Below, piece by piece: positions 45,847 to 54,171 of a DNA stretch of 64,000 bases. Each line of letters opens with the position of its first letter. The first letter of the stretch is position 1. This stretch comes from Kerstersia gyiorum (GTDB taxonomy: Bacteria > Pseudomonadota > Gammaproteobacteria > Burkholderiales > Burkholderiaceae_B). The notes beneath the pieces are model-generated. The model was not told the DNA's origin. It did not search any database and saw nothing but the letters and a program-made list of their open reading frames with translations. The translations under genes and the position numbers were made by a program. The stretch is from NCBI RefSeq assembly GCF_004216755.1, contig NZ_SGWZ01000001.1, positions 62,001-126,000 on the forward strand, written 5' to 3'.

Positions 45847-46911
45847 CTAGTGCTGGACGGCGGCGCCATGCGCCTGGCCATCATGCTGCGCGCCTTCGAC
45901 GGCGGCATTCTCGCCCTGACCAGCGGCGGGCTGTTCCGCAGCGCCATGTTCACCGGCGTCGGCGGCATGCTCCACAGCAGCGGGAGCCGGCTCGTCCTGA
46001 CGCGGTTGGTGATGATGCTGGCGCTGGCTGGTTCCTTCCGTCTTGGCCTTCTCGACCAGGTCAGGATCCATGCGGCCACCCATGTAGGTGTCGAGGATCT
46101 GCTGGAACAGGCCGGGCTGGACGGAACCGAAATACTCGGGAGCGTTGTTGCGGCTCTTGACCATCAGCTTGTCATAGCTGGCGTCATTCAGCACGGCGGG
46201 CGACTGGCGCACCTTGTTGACCCACTGGTCGAACTCGGCGTCGGACACGGCGTAGGTCTGGAAGCGCATGCCGGAGAAGCCCGCACCACTGTAGTTCGTC
46301 GACTGGCCGAAATAGGTACCGGCTTCGTTGGCGATCAGGTGCAGCTGCGTCTGCATGCCAGCCATTGCATAGACCATGCCGCCGAGCTGCGGAATGTTGA
46401 AGGCGTTCATTGCCGTGGCCGACGTGATGTCGAAGCGCACGGGACGATCAACCGGGATGGCAATCTCGTTGATCGTGGCAATGTTCTGCTCGGGGTAGAT
46501 GAACATCCACTTCCAGTCCAGCGACACGACCTGGATGGGCAGCGTCGGCTTGTCGGACTCGATCGGACGATACGGGTCGAGCTTGTGGGAAGTGATGTAA
46601 GTAACGTAGGCCAGGAAAGCGATGATCAGACAGGGGATGCCCCAGACCACCACTTCGATCGCGGTCGAGTGCGACCACTTGGGACGGTACTTGGCGTTCT
46701 TGTTGGAAGCGCGATACTTCCAGGCGAACAGTACGGTCAGCACCAAGGCGGGGATGACCGCAATCAGCATCAAGCCAAAAGCCTGGTAAATCAGGGCGAC
46801 CTGCTGCTGTCCGATTTCACCCTTGGAGTTCAGCACCACGGCTTCGCTGCAGGCAGCAAGCACGACAGCAGCTAACGCCACTGAGAAAATACCTAATAGT
46901 CTCTGTTTCAT
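45847..46911 (-). CDS. cyoA: Cytochrome bo3 ubiquinol oxidase subunit II, His-rich tail
   Basis: 354 residues, longer than the roughly 315 of E. coli CyoA. The signal ends in a lipobox LAAC (Cys21), two membrane helices follow (about 38-65 and 84-106), then the periplasmic cupredoxin-like domain (SLDWKWMFIYPEQNIATINEIAIP). CuA ligands are absent, as expected for a quinol oxidase. Residues 292-354 are an Ala/Glu/Gln-rich tail with eight His, starting with HHH at 299-301. Start 46911 gives the signal peptide; a Met at 46980 would add 23 unrelated residues. First gene of cyoABCDE. Confidence 0.96.
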   Translation of the reverse strand: MKQRLLGIFSVALAAVVLAACSEAVVLNSKGEIGQQQVALIYQAFGLMLIAVIPALVLTVLFAWKYRASNKNAKYRPKWSHSTAIEVVVWGIPCLIIAFLAYVTYITSHKLDPYRPIESDKPTLPIQVVSLDWKWMFIYPEQNIATINEIAIPVDRPVRFDITSATAMNAFNIPQLGGMVYAMAGMQTQLHLIANEAGTYFGQSTNYSGAGFSGMRFQTYAVSDAEFDQWVNKVRQSPAVLNDASYDKLMVKSRNNAPEYFGSVQPGLFQQILDTYMGGRMDPDLVEKAKTEGTSQRQHHHQPRQDEPAPAAVEHAADAGEHGAAEQPAAGQGENAAVEGAQHDGQAHGAAVQH

Positions 46912-47261
46912 TTCACAACCCTGACGGCAGGCCCCTTTCGTTGCATCACTCGACCTATATGGAAACTGTGGCCACCACAAACGAAGTCCAACATAGACCC
47001 TATCCGGCCCCTGGACTGCTTACAGCGTGATGCCGCAAGCCAAGGCGGAAAACGCTTTCAGGGCAGGCGCTTCAAAAGTGGCGATGGAGCAAAACCGGCG
47101 ATGGCGACAACGCTTGCGATCGGCAATAGCAAACGCACCGCGTCACCTTCGCGGCGCCCGCATCATAGCAACAAATCGAAGGTAACTGTACCTCTGCAAT
47201 GGTTTTCGACGTTATCCCCTACTTAAATTGTGGTTTTTTCTTTACTGTCAGCCACCCTGGG
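46912..47261 (-). promoter_or_regulatory. 350-bp leader/promoter region of the cyo operon
   Basis: No gene is visible between cyoA and the small LuxR-type gene upstream of it. The cyo promoter must lie here on the minus strand. I see a TGTGG-CCA-CCACA dyad at 46967-46979 and a -10-like TATAGG (46954-46959), but no good -35 and no FNR/Anr-type TTGAT-N4-ATCAA box. A CTGTCA half-site (47245-47250) matches one arm of the dyad found before the small LuxR-type gene. Confidence 0.4.
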
Positions 47262-47774
47262 TTAAACACCGGTCTGCCCCTTCGCGGCAAACCGGGGCGC
47301 CAAGGACGGCAACCCGGCGGCCGCGGGCCCATAGGCGGGCAGCACGCTGCCGCACAGGCGGCAGCAACATGCTTGCGCCGCCCGGTCATCCGGCGCCGCC
47401 AATTGTGGATAAGCCTGTGGATAAAATGACGGGCGCCACGATGCGCCGGCCTGGCCGTAGCTGGCCATCGGGTTCGAAAGCCGCAGGCATGACGATGCGG
47501 CATCCGGCTCGGCCAGCATCAAGACCGTGCCTGCACCTGCCCCCGGGCGAGACAACGGCTGCACGCCATACCAGCTGTGCACGAGTTCCACGGCATTGCG
47601 CACACCCAGCTTGCTGAAGATGCGGGCCCGGTGCTTTTCCACGGTACGCATGGAAATACCCAGGTCTATCGCCACGACTTTGTTGGAACGTCCCATGGCA
47701 ATGTACTCCAGCACCTGACGCTCGCGCGCCGTCAGTGCATTGCCTTCCATTTCCCTGCCGTCCCACGCCGCCAT
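47262..47774 (-). CDS. Small LuxR/FixJ-type DNA-binding protein upstream of cyoA
   Basis: 170 residues. A LuxR-type helix-turn-helix fills residues ~12-67 (LTARERQVLEYIAMG, then GISMRTVEKHRARIFSKLGVRNAVELV). There is no receiver domain, so activity cannot depend on phosphorylation of this protein. The ~100-residue tail is low in secondary-structure-like features but holds a cysteine cluster, Cys136-137-138 and Cys141 (ACCCRLCG). Start 47774 has a strong AGGGAGG site 5 bp upstream. The tail also contains two DnaA boxes at DNA level, so part of its sequence may be constrained by DNA rather than by protein. Target unknown; it is next to and upstream of cyo. Confidence 0.75.
   Translation of the reverse strand: MAAWDGREMEGNALTARERQVLEYIAMGRSNKVVAIDLGISMRTVEKHRARIFSKLGVRNAVELVHSWYGVQPLSRPGAGAGTVLMLAEPDAASSCLRLSNPMASYGQAGASWRPSFYPQAYPQLAAPDDRAAQACCCRLCGSVLPAYGPAAAGLPSLAPRFAAKGQTGV
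47404..47424 (-). other. Tandem perfect DnaA boxes
   Basis: On the minus strand TTATCCACA occurs twice (47416-47424 and 47404-47412) with a three-base GGC spacer, so starts are 12 bp apart. Both equal the DnaA consensus. They lie inside the 3' half of the small LuxR-type gene, where they encode Tyr-Pro-Gln repeats. Possible DnaA binding or titration site; the match is seen, the function inferred. Confidence 0.55.
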
Positions 47775-47827
47775 GCCTGCCTCCCTGAAAGAGGCTTCAT
47801 TCTGTACCGCCCCACTGCCCCCGGGAA

Positions 47828-47843
47828 CTGTCAGTTCTGACAG
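47828..47843 (-). promoter_or_regulatory. Perfect dyad CTGTCA-N4-TGACAG upstream of the small LuxR-type gene
   Basis: A perfect 6+4+6 inverted repeat lies 53 bp before the start codon, a suitable position for an operator. The arm CTGTCA recurs at 47245-47250 in the cyo upstream region. It could be the self-recognition site of the LuxR-type protein, but it is not proven. Confidence 0.4.
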
Positions 47844-47954
47844 GACGGATTCCCCCCATGCGGCAGCGCAAATGCCGCCGCCGGGCGCATCATGGGGAGA
47901 CGCCAGGCAACGCTAGCTGGCAGGAATGACAGCGCCGACAGGCTCGACGTGCGT

Positions 47955-48851
47955 TCAGTAGCCGTCCTGCAGTTCGGCATCCGCCTGGGCGGGCGCGTAG
48001 GTCAGCCTGACGTAAATGGGCGCGTAGGGTTCCGCCTGGGTGATTTCCAGCAGCGATTCCCGCGCCAGCTCCAGCATGGCAAGAAAGTGCACGACGATGA
48101 CGGCAGCCGGCTCGCCCATTTCGATACGTTCGACAAATAGCGCCGTGAACTCCATGAAACGGACGTCGCCCAGGCGCCGCAGGATATGCGTCATGTGCTC
48201 GCGCACCGACAGCTGCTCGCGCGTGATCTGGTGACTGGCATTGAGCTGCGCGCGCTTGAGGATATCGGCCCAGGCGGCACGCAGGTCTTCGACACTGACA
48301 TCCGGCAAGGCCCGGGTCACGCTGATGTCGGGCCAGGCCTGGGCGCGCTGGAAATCCCGCCCCAGCACCGGCAGTTCGGTCAGTTCGCGCGCGGCCAGCT
48401 TCATGCGCTCGTACTCCAGCAGCCTGCGCACCAGTTCGGCCCGGGGGTCCTCGACTTCTTCGTCGGTATCCGCCTTGCGCACCGGCAGCAGCATGCGCGA
48501 CTTGATTTCGATCAGCATGGCGGCCATGAGCAGGTACTCGGCCGCCAGTTCCAGATTCTGCGCCCGTATCTGCTCGATATAAGACAGATACTGGCGCGTG
48601 ACTTCCGCCATCGGAATGTCCAGCACGTTGAAATTCTGCTTGCGTATCAGGTACAGCAGCAGATCCAGCGGCCCTTCGAAAGCTTCCAGGAACACTTCCA
48701 GGGCTTCCGGCGGAATATAGAGGTCCTGGGGAATGGCAAACAGCGGTTCACCGTAGAGCCGGGCCAGCGCCACGTGATCGACGACCTCGGGCGTGGAATC
48801 CTGCGATGGATTCATCAGCGCATCGAGCTCTTGCGGCTCCGCCATCGACAT
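47955..48851 (-). CDS. scpA: Segregation and condensation protein A
   Basis: 298 residues from the Met at 48851. ScpA (kleisin) bridges Smc heads in the condensin complex. The family start FEGPLDLLLYLIRKQNFNVLDIPMAEVTRQYL is clear (from about 59), as is the AAEYLLMAAMLIEIKSRMLLP block. The first ~45 residues are a variable extension; Met 48845 is an equally possible start. Stop and start are 7 bp from the upstream DUF3460 gene, so they are likely co-transcribed. No scpB or smc is in the window. Confidence 0.93.
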   Translation of the reverse strand: MSMAEPQELDALMNPSQDSTPEVVDHVALARLYGEPLFAIPQDLYIPPEALEVFLEAFEGPLDLLLYLIRKQNFNVLDIPMAEVTRQYLSYIEQIRAQNLELAAEYLLMAAMLIEIKSRMLLPVRKADTDEEVEDPRAELVRRLLEYERMKLAARELTELPVLGRDFQRAQAWPDISVTRALPDVSVEDLRAAWADILKRAQLNASHQITREQLSVREHMTHILRRLGDVRFMEFTALFVERIEMGEPAAVIVVHFLAMLELARESLLEITQAEPYAPIYVRLTYAPAQADAELQDGY

Positions 48852-48858
48852 CGCCAGG

Positions 48859-49053
48859 TCAGTCGTTCTGGTAAACGTACGGACGCTGGGGAACGCGGGC
48901 CGCACGCAGGCGCTCCTGCAACTCCAGGTCCTGGGGCTTGTCCCACAGGCGGGCACGGCCTTCCAGCTGACGCTCTTCCACGCCCGGATGCTTGTCGCGG
49001 TATTGGTGGAGGAACTGGGTGATTTCAGACTCGTAACAGGTTGGCTTGCTCAT
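48859..49053 (-). CDS. DUF3460 small protein
   Basis: 64 residues matching the DUF3460 family, a short protein found in Betaproteobacteria. It begins MSKPTCYESEITQFLHQYRDKHPGVEERQ and ends RVPQRPYVYQND. No function is established. I trimmed a 33-residue upstream extension of the open frame, which has no family support. It precedes scpA by 7 bp, a linkage often seen in the group. Confidence 0.85.
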   Translation of the reverse strand: MSKPTCYESEITQFLHQYRDKHPGVEERQLEGRARLWDKPQDLELQERLRAARVPQRPYVYQND

Positions 49054-49256
49054 AGAGGTTCCAGCTTCGGGCAATTCAAGAAAAATCGGCAAACATAGCC
49101 ATGCAGCCTGCCAGAATACCCCAAGGCATCCAGGCAGGCGCCGCGCGACCATCGACGCGGCGGGAAACCCTGCTGCCTGCCCGCTGAAGCGGCAATATTT
49201 CCCTATCCCCTGATTCTACCAATCGCCACCACACTTCCCAATACTGCCCCCTTACA

Positions 49257-50705
49257 ATGTCGTCCATGCCGCCATCAGACCCAGAACGCCTCTCTCGCAG
49301 CCCGGACAGCCTGCAAGCCAGGATGATCCCCTATATCGTGGGGTGCGCGCTTTTCATGCAGATGCTGGACGCCACCGTCGTCGCGATCGCCTTGCCGGCC
49401 ATGGCCAAGGCCTTCGACACCACGGCGGTGCGGATGAACATCCTCATCACCACCTATCTGCTGACCGTGGCCGTGTTCGTGCCCATCAGCGGCTGGGCGG
49501 CCGACCGCTTCGGCGCCAAGCGCGTCTTCCAGAGCGCCATCCTGCTGTTCACGCTCAGCTCCACCGCCTGTGCACTCGCTCCGACGATGTCATGGCTGAT
49601 TACCGCGCGCGCCTTCCAGGGGCTGGCGGGCGCCATGATGGTGCCCGTGGGCCGGGTCATCCTGCTGCGTACGGTACCCAAATCGCGCCTGGTGAATGCA
49701 ATGTCGCTGCTTTCCATGCCAGCGCTCATCGGCCCGGTCATCGGCCCGCTGCTGGGGGGCATGCTGGTCACCTACGCGTCCTGGCACTGGATTTTCCTGA
49801 TCAACATTCCCATCGGCATTCTGGGCCTGGTGCTGGTGCATCATTTCATCCGCGAATCCGGCACACTGGACCGCACGCCACTGGACCTGCCCGGTTTCCT
49901 GCTGAGCGCCATCTGCCTGGCTTCGCTGGTCAGCGCCTTTGATGCGCTGGGCCACGGCAGCCTGAGCCCGCTCCAGCTCCTGCTGCTGGTCGGCGTGGGC
50001 GTGGCCTGCGGCCTGCTCTACATGCTGCACGCCCGGCACGCGGCGCACCCCATCATCGACCTGCGCCTGATGCGCCTGCCCTCTTTCCGCATCGCGACGC
50101 TCGGAGGCAACCTCTGCCGCTTTGCGGTGGGAGGCTCGCCGTTCCTGCTGGTCCTGCTGCTGCAGGTCGGCTTCGGCCGCACCGCCATGGAAGCCGGCAT
50201 GGTCACTTTTGCCGGCGCCGCCGGCGCGCTGCTGATGAAGCTGGTGGCCACGCCACTCATCAAGCGTTACGGCTTTCGCCGCGTGCTGTCGGTCAATGCC
50301 CTGCTGACCGGCCTGTTCATCGTGGCCTGCGCGGCCTTCACCGCCAGCACGCCGTCCTGGGTGATGATCGCCATCCTGCTGCTGGGCGGCTTTTTCCGCT
50401 CGCTGCAGTTCACCGGCGTCAATTCGCTGACCTATGCCGAAGTCGGGCATGCCGACATGAGCCGCGCCAGCAGTTTCGCCGCCATGGCGCAGCAACTGGG
50501 CATCAGCCTGGGCGTGGGGGTTGCCGCCGCCACCATCAACGTGTCCATGCGCCTGCGCGGCGACACGAACCTGGCGCAGCCCGATATCATGGCCGGATTC
50601 ATCGCCATCGGCCTGTTGTGCGTCGCCTCCGCGCTCTCTTTCCGCCGCCTGCCCGCCGATGCCGGCGCCCAGCTGGAAAAACGCAACGAGAAGCGCAAAG
50701 GATAG
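49257..50705 (+). CDS. MFS multidrug transporter, DHA2/EmrB-like
   Basis: 482 residues with about fourteen hydrophobic helices, the DHA2 layout. The early MQMLDATVVAIALPAM is the DHA2 hallmark in TM1, and the TM2-3 loop carries WAADRFGAKRVF. Drug:proton antiport is expected, but the substrate is unknown; no EmrA-like adaptor is adjacent. The chosen start at 49257 lacks a strong ribosome-binding site; Met 49266 is an alternative. glpK follows 57 bp later on the same strand. Confidence 0.88.
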   Translation: MSSMPPSDPERLSRSPDSLQARMIPYIVGCALFMQMLDATVVAIALPAMAKAFDTTAVRMNILITTYLLTVAVFVPISGWAADRFGAKRVFQSAILLFTLSSTACALAPTMSWLITARAFQGLAGAMMVPVGRVILLRTVPKSRLVNAMSLLSMPALIGPVIGPLLGGMLVTYASWHWIFLINIPIGILGLVLVHHFIRESGTLDRTPLDLPGFLLSAICLASLVSAFDALGHGSLSPLQLLLLVGVGVACGLLYMLHARHAAHPIIDLRLMRLPSFRIATLGGNLCRFAVGGSPFLLVLLLQVGFGRTAMEAGMVTFAGAAGALLMKLVATPLIKRYGFRRVLSVNALLTGLFIVACAAFTASTPSWVMIAILLLGGFFRSLQFTGVNSLTYAEVGHADMSRASSFAAMAQQLGISLGVGVAAATINVSMRLRGDTNLAQPDIMAGFIAIGLLCVASALSFRRLPADAGAQLEKRNEKRKG

Positions 50706-50762
50706 GCACCGTCCACCGCGCCAGCGCATGGGTTCGCGCGACGCCCTGCCAGGAGAACGACC

Positions 50763-52268
50763 ATGCATGCCTCCCATATCCTCGCCCTGGACCAGGGCAC
50801 GACCAGTTCCCGCGCCATCGTCTTCGATGCCGATGGCAGGGTCTGCGGCCTGGGGCAACAGGAAATCCGGCAGTTCTACCCGCATTCGGGGTGGGTCGAG
50901 CACGACCCCATGGAAATCTGGCGCAGCCAGCTGGCGACCGCCAGGACTGCCTTGCGCAACGCCAGCCTGAGCGCTGCCGACATTGCCGCGATCGGCATTA
51001 CCAACCAGCGCGAAACCACCGTCCTGTGGGAACGCGCTACCGGCCGCCCAGTCAGCCGCGCCATCGTCTGGCAGGACCGCCGCGCGGCCGCCATCTGTGA
51101 GCGCCTGCGCGCCGACGGACACGAAACATTCCTGCGCCAGCGCACCGGCCTGCCGCTAGATGCCTATTTTTCAGGCGTCAAGCTGGCATGGATGCTGGAA
51201 AATATCCCCGGTGCACGCGCCGCCGCCGAACGGGGCGAACTGGCCTTCGGCACGATCGACTGCTGGCTGACCTGGCAACTGACCGGTGGCGCGCTGCATC
51301 GCACCGACCCCAGCAATGCATCGCGCACCATGATGTTCGACCTGCAAACGCAGGACTGGAGCGATGAACTACTGGCCTGCCTGGACATTCCGCGCAGCCT
51401 GTTGCCGGAAATCCTGCCCAGCAGCGCACTGGCCGGCCAGGCACGGGCCGAGCATTTTGGCGGCGCCATCCCGCTGGGCGGCATCGCCGGCGACCAGCAG
51501 GCGGCCACCTTCGGCCAGGCCTGCCTGCAGCCGGGCATGGCCAAGAATACCTATGGCACCGGCTGCTTCATGCTGATGAACGTCGGCACCGCCCCCAGAC
51601 TATCGACGCAACGGCTGATTTCCACCGTCGGCTGGACGCTCGCCGATGGCCGTACCAGCCACATGCTGGAAGGCAGCGTGTTTGTTGCCGGCGCCGCCGT
51701 GCAGTGGCTGCGCGACGGCCTCGGCCTGTTCAGCCAGGCCGGCGACATCGAGGCGCTAGCCGCCAGCGTCGCGGATTGTGGCGACACCTATCTGGTACCG
51801 GCCTTCACCGGCCTGGGCGCACCGTACTGGGACCCCTACGCGCGCGGCACCATGGTCGGCCTGACGCGCGCAACGACCCGCGCCCACATTGCCCGGGCGG
51901 CACTGGAAGCCATCGCCCTGCAAAGCGCCGATGTCTTCGATGCCATGCACCTGGACAGCGGCGTCGCGCTGACGGAATTGCGCGTCGATGGCGGCGCGGC
52001 GCGCAACGACCTGCTGATGCAGATGCAGGCGAATTTCCTGGGCATCCCGGTCGTGCGGCCGCGCGAACTGGAATCCACGGCGCTGGGCGCGGCTGCGCTG
52101 GCCGCGCTGGCTTGCGGGCTGTGGCAGGATGAACAAGAGGTAGCAGCCCGCTGGCACGCGGAAAAGTGCTTCGAGCCGCGCTGGAGCGCAGACCAACGGC
52201 TCGCCAAGCTCCAGCGCTGGCGCCAGGCCATTGCCATCAGCCGCCAGTGGCAGGCCGACGCAGGCTGA
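50763..52268 (+). CDS. glpK: Glycerol kinase
   Basis: 501 residues, full length FGGY kinase. It phosphorylates glycerol to sn-glycerol 3-phosphate. The N-terminal ATP loop ALDQGTTSSRAIVFD, the substrate residues in ITNQRETTVLW, the KNTYGTGCFMLMN segment and the late DGGAARNDLLMQ are all intact. A clear AGGAGA site precedes the start. No glpF or glpD is adjacent. It is convergent with ubiX with 19 bp between stops. Confidence 0.96.
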   Translation: MHASHILALDQGTTSSRAIVFDADGRVCGLGQQEIRQFYPHSGWVEHDPMEIWRSQLATARTALRNASLSAADIAAIGITNQRETTVLWERATGRPVSRAIVWQDRRAAAICERLRADGHETFLRQRTGLPLDAYFSGVKLAWMLENIPGARAAAERGELAFGTIDCWLTWQLTGGALHRTDPSNASRTMMFDLQTQDWSDELLACLDIPRSLLPEILPSSALAGQARAEHFGGAIPLGGIAGDQQAATFGQACLQPGMAKNTYGTGCFMLMNVGTAPRLSTQRLISTVGWTLADGRTSHMLEGSVFVAGAAVQWLRDGLGLFSQAGDIEALAASVADCGDTYLVPAFTGLGAPYWDPYARGTMVGLTRATTRAHIARAALEAIALQSADVFDAMHLDSGVALTELRVDGGAARNDLLMQMQANFLGIPVVRPRELESTALGAAALAALACGLWQDEQEVAARWHAEKCFEPRWSADQRLAKLQRWRQAIAISRQWQADAG

Positions 52269-52287
52269 CGCCGCCCGGCCTGTCAGC

Positions 52288-52872
52288 TCAGGATTCCCGC
52301 GAACCCTGCCATTGCGGGCCGCCGACGTCGATGCCGAACATTTCCAGCATGCGCGCCACGGTGTGATCCACCATTTCCTCGATGGAAGCCGGGCGGTGGT
52401 AGAAGGCCGGCAACGGCGGGAAGACAATGCCGCCCATTTCCGTCACGGCGGTCATGTTGCGCAGATGCGCCAGATTGAAGGGCGTTTCACGCACCATCAG
52501 CAGCAACCGGCGGCGCTCCTTGAGCGTGACGTCGGCCGCGCGTGTGATGAGATTATCTGAAAGACCGTGCGCGATCGCTGCCAGCGACCGCATCGAGCAC
52601 GGCGCCACAATCATGCCGGCCGTATCGAAGGCGCCGCTGGCCAGCGTCGCGCCGACGTCGCGGATGTTGTAGGACACGTCGGCCATGGCCTGCAGCTCGC
52701 TGCGCCCGATATCCAACTCATGCTTGAGGTTCAGCACACCGCTGGCGGAAATGACGAGATGGGTTTCGACATCAGGCACCTCGCGCAGCATTTGCAGCAG
52801 GCGCACGGTGTACAGGGCGCCGGTCGCGCCCGTCATGCCTATGACCAAGCGGCGGCGCCCCGGGCGGCTCAC
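52288..52872 (-). CDS. ubiX: Flavin prenyltransferase
   Basis: 194 residues. UbiX makes the prenylated FMN cofactor used by the UbiD decarboxylase in ubiquinone synthesis. The N-terminal RRLVIGMTGATGALYTVRLLQMLR, the VISASG loop, APCSMRSLAAIAHG and the DVTLKERRRLLLMVRETPFN block are characteristic. The start overlaps grxD by 4 bp, making it the last gene of the hemA-prfA-prmC-grxD-ubiX run. Confidence 0.95.
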   Translation of the reverse strand: MSRPGRRRLVIGMTGATGALYTVRLLQMLREVPDVETHLVISASGVLNLKHELDIGRSELQAMADVSYNIRDVGATLASGAFDTAGMIVAPCSMRSLAAIAHGLSDNLITRAADVTLKERRRLLLMVRETPFNLAHLRNMTAVTEMGGIVFPPLPAFYHRPASIEEMVDHTVARMLEMFGIDVGGPQWQGSRES

Positions 52873-53195
52873 TGCGTGGCCCCTGCCTCGTCGAGCAGCG
52901 TCTTGAGCTCACCACTGGCATGCATTTCGCCCATGATGTCGGAGCCGCCGATGAACTCGCCCGCAACGTACAGCTGCGGAATCGTCGGCCAATTGGAGTA
53001 TTCCTTGATGCCCTGGCGCACTTCGGCATCTTCCAGGACATTGACCGTGACCAGCTTCTTGACGCCACAGGCCTTCAGGATCTGGATGGCTTTGCCGGAA
53101 AAGCCGCATTGCGGAAATTGCGCGGTTCCCTTCATGAACAGCACCACGGGATGACCCGTGACGGTTTCGCGGATAAAAGATTGGACGTCGCTCAT
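52869..53195 (-). CDS. grxD: Monothiol glutaredoxin (Grx4 type)
   Basis: 108 residues. The monothiol CGFS active site is in PQCGFSGKAIQIL, and the family's glutathione-binding TIPQLYV and GGSDIM motifs follow. Such proteins bind a bridging [2Fe-2S] cluster with BolA partners and serve iron-sulphur transfer. Start 53195 (MSDVQSFI) is by homology; the frame is open 45 codons further upstream without similarity. Confidence 0.95.
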   Translation of the reverse strand: MSDVQSFIRETVTGHPVVLFMKGTAQFPQCGFSGKAIQILKACGVKKLVTVNVLEDAEVRQGIKEYSNWPTIPQLYVAGEFIGGSDIMGEMHASGELKTLLDEAGATQ

Positions 53196-53316
53196 ATCAG
53201 GCTCGCTAAAAAGTGCCCCTGTGCCACGCTTCCGGCAGTACATCTGCCTTGACGCAGCATAGTGGTAGGCCAGGGCGGCATTGCCTCGTACCGCACGGCG
53301 TGAAAAAAACAGGAAA

Positions 53317-54171
53317 TTATAGGTAACCACCAGAAATACGGTCTATTCCCGCAAGATCAGCATGGCTATTCACCTGCCGGAATCCTGCCTCGGACAGTAT
53401 TTCCCGTACCGCAACTGCCTGGTCCCAACCATGTTCCAGCCACAGCGTTCCGCCCGGATTCAACCATGCCGGCGCGCCTGCTGCAATGCTGCGGATATCC
53501 GCCAGGCCATCGGCCCCGTCTGTCAGCGCCATGCGCGGCTCGTAACGGACATCGCCCTGGTCCAGATGCGGATCTGCCGCCGCCACATAAGGCGGGTTGG
53601 ATACTATCAGATCGTACCGCGCTTCTTGCTGCAACGCAGCAAACCAATCGCCCGCCACAAATTCCACCGTTGCGCCCAGGCGTCGGGCATTTTCCCGCGC
53701 CACCGCCAGCGCCTCCGCGCTGGCATCGCTGGCCGTCACATGCGCCTGCGGCGCAGCCAGCGCCAGCGACACGGCGATGGCGCCGCTGCCCGTCCCCATG
53801 TCCAGCACGCGCGCGCCCGGCCCCAGGCGTGCCAGTTCGCGCAAGCCCTGCTCGACCAGCACTTCCGTATCCGGCCGTGGAATCAGCACCGCCGGCGTCA
53901 CGTGGAATTCGTGCCCCATGAACTCACGCATCCCGAGCAGATAGGCCATGGGCTCGCCCTCGCGCCGGCGGCGTGCCAGCGTCTCGAAACGGCTGGCCAC
54001 CCCGGCGGGCAGCGGGTCGCTATCATGCGCCACCAGCCAGGCATGCGGACGCCCCAGCAGCTCGGACAGCAACATGCGGCTCTCCAGCCGCGGCAGGCCG
54101 CAAGCCGCCATGGCCTCGCGAATGCTGCATGCGCCGGCAGGCACGGCCTGCCCGCCTGGGCTGGTTGCCAT
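53317..54171 (-). CDS. prmC: Release factor glutamine methyltransferase
   Basis: 284 residues. PrmC methylates the Gln of the GGQ motif in release factors. The SAM motif VLDMGTGSGAIAVSLAL and the catalytic NPPY (VSNPPYVAAADPHL) are present, with an N-terminal helical domain ahead. Start 54171 overlaps the last base of the prfA stop codon, so it is translationally coupled to its own substrate's gene, a classic arrangement. Confidence 0.96.
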   Translation of the reverse strand: MATSPGGQAVPAGACSIREAMAACGLPRLESRMLLSELLGRPHAWLVAHDSDPLPAGVASRFETLARRRREGEPMAYLLGMREFMGHEFHVTPAVLIPRPDTEVLVEQGLRELARLGPGARVLDMGTGSGAIAVSLALAAPQAHVTASDASAEALAVARENARRLGATVEFVAGDWFAALQQEARYDLIVSNPPYVAAADPHLDQGDVRYEPRMALTDGADGLADIRSIAAGAPAWLNPGGTLWLEHGWDQAVAVREILSEAGFRQVNSHADLAGIDRISGGYL

